From Chaunax sp. Z400 (Eukaryota; Chordata; Actinopteri; Lophiiformes; Chaunacidae): a stretch of 64,000 bases of DNA. Of this stretch, positions 58,120-64,000 are shown piece after piece. The notes beneath the pieces are model-generated. The model searched no databases and was not told where the DNA came from. It saw only the letters and a list, made by a program, of their open reading frames with translations. Both the position numbers and the translations under genes were made by a program. The stretch spans positions 22,306,492 through 22,370,491 of the forward strand of contig CM075194.1 of NCBI GenBank assembly GCA_037577475.1, written 5' to 3'. Within the stretch, counting starts at the first letter, position 1. The number at the start of each line of letters is the position of its first letter.

Positions 58120-61100
58120 ATGGAGGGTGACAAACAGGGCCTCAATCTGAAGAGGGAAGTGGGGATCATAGGAGCTGTGTCTTTCATCGCTGGAACCATG
58201 ATGGGATCTGGGATTTTCATATCGCCCCAGTATGTGCTGTCTGCAATTGGCAGCCCCGGGGCCAGCTTTGTCATATGGGCCTGCTGTGGGTTGCTAGCCA
58301 TGCTGGGGGGGCTCTGCTATGCTGAACTGGGCACAATCATACCAGAGTCTGGAGGAGAGTTTATCTACATTCTACGGACTGCAGGGAAAGCGGTGGCCTT
58401 CATGTTTGCCTTCAGCTTCATTATTGTCATGAGGCCGGCCAGTGCCACAGGAATTGCTCTGAGTTTTGCTGAATATGTTGTGGCCCCGTTTTACGCCGGC
58501 TGCACCCCTCCACAGCTGGCGGTAAAGTGCATAGCTGCTGGAAGTATCATGGTGCTGGCTATAGTTAACTGTCTGAGCGTCCGCCTGGCCACCACCATCC
58601 AGGTGGTTTCTATGGGAGTCAAAGTGCTGGTGCTGGCAGTGATCATACTGGGAGGTGCTGTGATGCTTTTCCAGGGCAACGCTGAGAACTTTGAGAATTC
58701 CTTTGAGGGAACAAATGTTGGCATCAGCTCAATTGGCCTTGCTTTCTATCAGGGCTTGTGGTCCTATGATGGGTGGAACACTTTGAATTATCTAACTGAA
58801 GAGCTGAAAAATCCAGAAGTATGAGTCCATTATAAAAATAATTGTAAAGTGTAAAAAAGGAAAAAAAAGAGTAAATTGTAAAATGCATTATTATTTTTTT
58901 TCTTACATTTTTTGGAAATTTTCAAATTGAGGAATATTCTGATGCAATCAGTTTTGTAGTTGATTGAGAGTAGCTCTACAATCAGGAGCATTCATCTTTT
59001 AGGCGTGTTTTATTGATTTTGCAATCCATCAATCATTGAATGAAATAAACATTGAAATAATAAAATAACACATTGCCTAGAAACACCCAAAAGAAAGTCT
59101 GAAAAGAAAATAAGCATGTAGAGATTATCGTTTACATCATTGTAAGCTCAGAATGAAGGCAGAGACTTTCTTTGTAAAGATAAAAACAATGTCCAAAGTG
59201 GAGATAATATTAAGTTCAAGTAATATACCAATGGAAATGGTCAGTTTTTACTGCCTCTTGTCTAGTTAATGTTTGGTCAGTTCAAAGTTCCTCATTGGTT
59301 TACTCTTCTTTATCTGGTCATCTCACCTGTAAGAGTGGATAACAACTGCATTGTCTTAATCCTTGGTGTTCCGATGTATGCAGCCATGGCGCATAAAGAA
59401 CCTGAAGCCCTGAAGATGATTAGATCTGGTATATTCATGTCCCCACAGTTTGTACTGGTCTAGGTGTGGAGCCCTGGATCCAGTCTGGTGAGCTGGGTTT
59501 TCGCTGGAGTAGTAGCTTTGTTGGCGGAGCTGTCCTATGCTTTGGACAGTCATCCTGATTCTGGTTGAGACTTCATACTGAGGATCTATGGTTCATGTCC
59601 TGCTTTCTTTGCCGCATTCACTTTTGTCATGATTGTGAGGCCACATACAGTTGTGCACAGGGTGTGAGGTCAGACAACAGTGTGCTTCCTTCCTGCAGGT
59701 TGTGCAGGTGTGGGCAGATTTATTTGTGTTTTATAACCCCACCAATGTGATACATATGATTTATTTGTCCCTGGTTTTCTTTGCCCCTCTCTTTATTCAC
59801 CATCTAACTTGCTTGACCACTGCTGTTCTCTTGAGTAGGGAAGGAGGTGCCAACGCGCAAATAAATCTTATTAAATCTTACTAATTATTCTTGAATGAAA
59901 AACAATTTGTCTATCCACCCGCATTTTGTATCCAAGATACACTGTTGGTGCATTTTCACAACCTGTATGTCTAGTTTAGCTCCACATATTTACATGTTGA
60001 CCTGAGAATAAAAGTTATGTTCTTTTTTCTCTTCCAGGTGAATCTTCCTAGGGCAATTATCATAGCCATTTCTCTGGTGACTGGCTTATATGTGTTGGTG
60101 AACGTGAGCTACCTGACAGTGATGACACCTAAAGAACTCATGTCCTCCAGTGCAGTAGCAGTAACCTGGGGGTAAGACGGCACCTCATGATGATGTCACA
60201 TATGTAGGCTCATTTTAACGGGTCATTAAAAACTACTGCACTGTTTTACCACTCCTCTGACATTGTTGCAAAAGTAGCAAAACTGGTGCATAAGACCCAG
60301 TGATACTGTCTTCCTTGTCAAAATCTGGTGCCTACTCAACTGAAGTGAGCTTCTTCTCGACTTCATACCCCCAGTAATTTCTGTTTGCATATCCCATTGT
60401 TGTGAATGCAATAAATGTCCAATTGTGAACTGATTAGAATTTGGGAAACAAAATTCAAAGGTCACTTTGACATGAGAGTCAGACAGTGGGTAGACAGCCA
60501 GGGGAAAGGTCAACAGGGGGACCAGAGACTTCAGGTGGGCGACCTGGAGGCTGGCCGGGAGGCTTGCGACCATGACTGATCCCCTCTGGAGGCCAGGCAG
60601 GAGGCTGAACCCTTCAGGAGACTAGAAACAAGGCTGGAAGACTGCACTGGAGTCTGGCTGCTAAGTGTGAAGCTGGAGGCCGGGACCAGAGTTTAGGGTG
60701 CTGAGCTGCAGGCCAGCGACTTGGCATTAGGACTGAGGACCAGTGATGGGCAGCAGGACTGGAAGCTGGCAACAGGACGGGAGGCCAGCGACTGGCCAAC
60801 AAAACAGGGAGCCAGTGGAAGTCAGCTGGAGGTCTAGCTGTGGGTCAACAGGGGCAGTCAACAGATTTAGGGAAGAGGGGCATTTAAAAGGGGTCTGGAG
60901 CAGAGGTCATTGGGGCCGTGAACTGGGGATTTGGAGCAGTGTCAGCCAGGCCGCCGACTGGGGACACCCAGGAGGGGTCACCCGGGCCGCTGATGGAGAG
61001 CCGGGGCCAAGTGTTGGTTGGGCCTCTGACCGAGAACTAGACTGGGCTGGAGGCAACTCTTTAGTGCAGGGCTGCAGATATCCGAGGACACTGTGAAGCT

Positions 61101-62823
61101 GAGGCTCTGGGTAGCTGATGCTCTAAAGTGCTGGGTAATTGAACTTCCACGGATATAAGCAGCGGGACCTCCATGGCGCTGGACAGCATGACCAGCGCAA
61201 CGCTGGGAATCTGTGAATCAATATTGACAGGAGACACGAATCCATCTGGAGACTAAAGGAAAGGAGACTCCTGGTTATGTTCAGAATTAGCATCAGGCAT
61301 GAAGCTAATCAACTCAGGAGCTGACACTGGCAGGAGGCTAGCAGACTGGAAGCTACCTGACTCCAAGACTGGATTGGGCAGGATATCAGAGGCATTAACG
61401 ATGAACTCTATCCATGGACACTTCCCTGCGTGTCAAACTCAGAGCAGCCTGTTGGTACTCCTCATTTGAAGCCCTTTTCCCCTCGCCACTGATGCCTATC
61501 AAGGTGTTTGACTGCTCATCAAGTTCATCCTCAAAACAAATGTCTGCAGAGTCAATTCTTGGCCAGTTTATAGTGTCAAGTTCAGTTCAGAGTAAAGGAT
61601 CCAAATGCAGACACAGAGACAGATGTGATGCAAAATAGGTTCAGAAACGAGAAGACATGTGAAACTGATTGGGGCAAAAAAGGTGAGAAGGAAGATAAGA
61701 CAGGAAGTGTAAAGCGGAAAACACGGCATGGGGAAACTGATTGCAAAGTAAAACAGGAACTGATTAAGCTAAACCCCAAAGTTTGACCATTTCTAAGTGA
61801 TGATCGCATTTTTGTACTTGGAAAATATTTCATTTGAAATATGAAAGAAAGACTTATCAACAGAGTTTACCTTTTTTCATTTTTTATTTGAAGTATATTC
61901 TTGACATGAACACTGTTAAAAGTGAGACAATTAAGTCAGGAAAACTGAACGAGTTTAAAACATAAATCTGAATATTTGACCCAAGCCCCATGTTATATGT
62001 TCAATGTAGCAGGTGGCTTTTGAAAGCTGGAAATGATGTTCTTGTCATTTCTGAGATGTGGAACCTTTCCCCTCAGGAATAAGGTGTTTGGAAACTGGGG
62101 CTGGATCATGTCCGTGGCTGCAGCATTGTCTGCTTTTGGCTCACTAAACGGGACATTCTTCAGCGGTGGCCGCATGTGCTTTGTTGCTGCCAGAGAAGGA
62201 CACATGGTGAGAAACTCTCTACTTTATGAATATGTTATATCTGAGCCAGTCAAAGAAAGCGAGCTAATGGAATGGTTGAAAAAACACTCACTATAGGCTT
62301 AAAAATCACAGTCTTTACTGGGATCAGGGGTCTGTTTCATAAAGCAATCTTATCAAATAAGACAGGCTTTTGCTGGTTAGTCTGGCTTATTTTCACTTGA
62401 TTAAGATCTATAATAGTTTAAGCTCAGTTACTATGAAAACATATGCTGGGAAACTAGCCTGGTCAGGGGCAGTCAGGCTAACTGTCAGGCTAAGCCTCAG
62501 CTGTTGTTTAGCCAGAGTTCCTGAGACACTGACCTGAGAGGAAAGAGGTGATTTTACCACTGACTCTCTGGTGTGCTGTCATAATATTTGACTTTAATAA
62601 CCACAATCAGTCAGAAAATTAAAGTTTAGAAAAAATCCAATAGGCTACATAAAAATAATACATTACTTATATAATCTCTCCTATATCTGTCCTTCACTGG
62701 AGAATGTAAATGACTTGACGTTGCCTGGAAAAGTCTCACTTTATACCACTTCCTATACACTGTTTACCAACGCTGAACAAGAAGACTGCTGCACATGGTC
62801 CTTATAGCCACTGTCAAAGATAG

Positions 62824-62878
<55 letters not shown>

Positions 62879-62879
62879 C

Positions 62880-62958
<79 letters not shown>

Positions 62959-63802
62959 GACACACAGGCAGGAAGTCTGAGAAGAGAGGATAAGTGAGGA
63001 ACAAACTAGAAGAGAAAACATATGAGATGATCTGACTGTTCAATCAAAATGTCCTTTGGTTAATTTGTGAAATGAAATGTGTCATAATATATGTTGGATT
63101 GTTAAGTGTAAGATGGTTTTCAGACTTATGTTTTTTTTGTAGCCAGATATTCTGGCCATGGTTCATGTCCACAGACTGACTCCATCTCCAGCGCTGATCT
63201 TCACCACTGTTGTCTCTCTGTTGGTGTTGATCCCTGGAGACTTTCAGAGTATTGTCAACTTCTTCAGGTGAAAGCTGGGTCTGCTTTGGACGTATTTTCT
63301 CCTTAATACTTGTACAAAGGATTTACAGCCTGTTTTGTATTCGTCTGACATTCCTCTTCTTTGCTGTTGTTAGTTTCACTGCCTGGTTTTTCTATGCCAT
63401 CACCCTGTCTGGACTCCTCTACCTCAAGATTAGGAAGCCGCACCTCCCCAGACCATACAAGGTCAGTGTGAAACACATACATTCCCAAAAAACATCATCA
63501 TGACCACAGATTTGTCTTTTATTGAAACACTAGATGAGAATTAGCTTGTGTTCTTCCCTTCCTCTCTACAGGTCCCCATTATACTCCCCATACTGGTCAT
63601 CATTGCTGCAATATTTCTTGTGCTGGCACCCATCATAGATGATCCTCAGATTGAATACCTCTATGTGACTTTATTTATCTTAAGTGGAGCTATTATCTAT
63701 GTACCCCTAATCCATTACAAACTCTGCCCAGGACTGTTGACCAAGTTAACAGTGTTTCTTCAGGTATTCCTAGAGGTTGCCCCAGGAGAGAAAAATCTGT
63801 GA
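58120..63802 (+). CDS. SLC7-family transporter light chain (b(0,+)AT/SLC7A13-like), exon copy 1B plus shared exons 2-6
   Basis: Light chain of a heterodimeric amino acid exchanger, with 12 predicted membrane spans. Exons: 1B 58120-58818, then 60038-60171, 62077-62206, 63143-63267, 63374-63461 and 63572-63802, giving 468 residues (human SLC7A13 about 470, SLC7A9 about 487). TM1 has GSGIF at residues 29-33; Cys128 (PFYAGC) is the heavy-chain disulfide cysteine; TM6 has GLWSYDGWN. Shared exons give VNLPRAIIIAISLVTGLYVL, VSYLTVMTPKELMSS, GGRMCFVAAREGHM, RLTPSPALIF and the tail GAIIYVPLIHYKLCPGL, ending EVAPGEKNL. The single long first exon is unlike intron-rich SLC7A9 and recalls SLC7A13. Exons 2-6 could equally be spliced to 1A. 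Exon 1B ends at GAA|GTATGA, a usable but weaker donor than that of 1A. Transport substrate is not readable; neutral or dibasic amino acids and cystine are typical of the group. Confidence 0.9.
59425..59650 (+). pseudogene. decayed third copy (1C) of the SLC7 first exon
   Basis: In one frame, SGIFMSPQFVLV, then a stop at 59461; SPGSSLVSWVFAGVVALLAE follows, then a second stop at 59566 and RIYGSCPAFFAAF...FVMIVRP. These line up in order with residues 30-106 of copies 1A and 1B (SGIF-SPQ-VL, SPGAS, ILR-, V-RP). The parts for TM4-TM6 are absent, and a few residues were deleted near the LGTII region. It lies 0.6 kb after exon 1B and before shared exon 2. Confidence 0.8.
60470..61780. repeat. GC-rich degenerate tandem-type repeat in transporter intron 2
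   Basis: About 0.9 kb of imperfect short repeats built from GGAGGC, GGCCAGCGACT, GGGGCC and CAGGAGGC words, with no stable period. It then runs into AAAGGATCCAAATGCAGACA, typical of the edges of a common fish interspersed element. The composition contrasts with AT-rich surroundings. Open frames through it are low-complexity and not real genes. Confidence 0.5.
62822..62958. repeat. (TCTA)n microsatellite
   Basis: About 137 bases of TCTA/ATCT tetranucleotide repeat with one interruption (CCATC near 62878). It lies in the intron between shared exons 62077-62206 and 63143-63267 of the transporter. Confidence 0.97.
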
Positions 63803-63815
63803 TTTAGGCTGAAAA

Positions 63816-63821
63816 AATAAA
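63816..63821 (+). terminator. transporter polyadenylation signal
   Basis: AATAAA begins 13 bases after the TGA stop, with a T/GT-rich stretch (AAATGTTTGTGCCTTG) following. If used, the 3' UTR is extremely short, about 35-45 bases. Confidence 0.7.
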
Positions 63822-63849
63822 GACTTTTTTCCAGTTTAAATGTTTGTGC

Positions 63850-64000
63850 CTTGTTTACTAAACTGGTTTTGCATTTCACCCATTAAACATTGTAGTTTAC
63901 ATTCAATATTTGCTTATTACTCCATCCAACTTATTTCTATGACTGCACACACAGATTTGCAGGAGGGAGTAGGTAACTACAACCTGCCTGTAAAAAGGGA
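63850..64000 (+). other. right end of window, no feature recognised
   Basis: AT-rich flank after the transporter. It is too short to judge what follows. Confidence 0.5.

Noticed and set aside
60743..61096. 117-codon Gly/Trp/Arg-rich open frame in the transporter intron
   Set aside because: It runs through the degenerate GC-rich repeat and its composition reflects the repeat words.
62795..62980. Open frame of repeated SIYL residues
   Set aside because: Direct translation of the (TCTA)n microsatellite.

Overview
The window looks like nuclear DNA of a ray-finned fish, probably a percomorph teleost. Genes are intron-rich with GT-AG splice sites, the protein sequences resemble vertebrate orthologs, and introns and spacers carry fish-type repeats: Tc1-like and hAT-like elements, a tRNA-derived SINE, LINE remnants and long simple repeats. 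There is no prokaryotic or viral gene content.

Layout. From 1 to 14.6 kb lie the last six exons of pdss2 (+), the non-catalytic subunit of the polyprenyl diphosphate synthase for coenzyme Q. From 14.9 to 23.6 kb is a spacer with repeats, one old Tc1-like transposon and two repeat-poor segments that could be regulatory. From 23.9 to 29.0 kb is bend3 (+), a four-BEN-domain chromatin protein. From 30.1 to 31.1 kb is mtres1 (-), a mitochondrial RNA-binding factor. From 35.5 to 38.3 kb is tmem151b (-). At 40.8-41.2 kb is a lone first coding exon of a grxcr1-like gene (-) with no glutaredoxin exons in sight. From 42.9 to 53.6 kb is utp25/diexf (+), a ribosome-biogenesis factor with 12 exons. From 55.4 to 63.8 kb is an SLC7-family heterodimeric amino acid transporter light chain (+).

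The pdss2-bend3-mtres1 block is the same neighbourhood as human 6q21. The tmem151b, grxcr1 and utp25 orthologs lie on other human chromosome segments, so the right half is a fish-specific arrangement.

The most unusual structure is the transporter locus. Two intact 233-codon first coding exons (1A and 1B, equal in length and both ending in phase 0) and one decayed third copy lie in tandem ahead of a single set of five downstream exons. Either 1A or 1B joined to those exons gives a 468-residue protein. This suggests alternative first exons that each encode the N-terminal half of a transporter and share one C-terminal half.

All exon boundaries were read by eye from splice signals, reading phase and remembered family sequences. 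No alignment or search was run.
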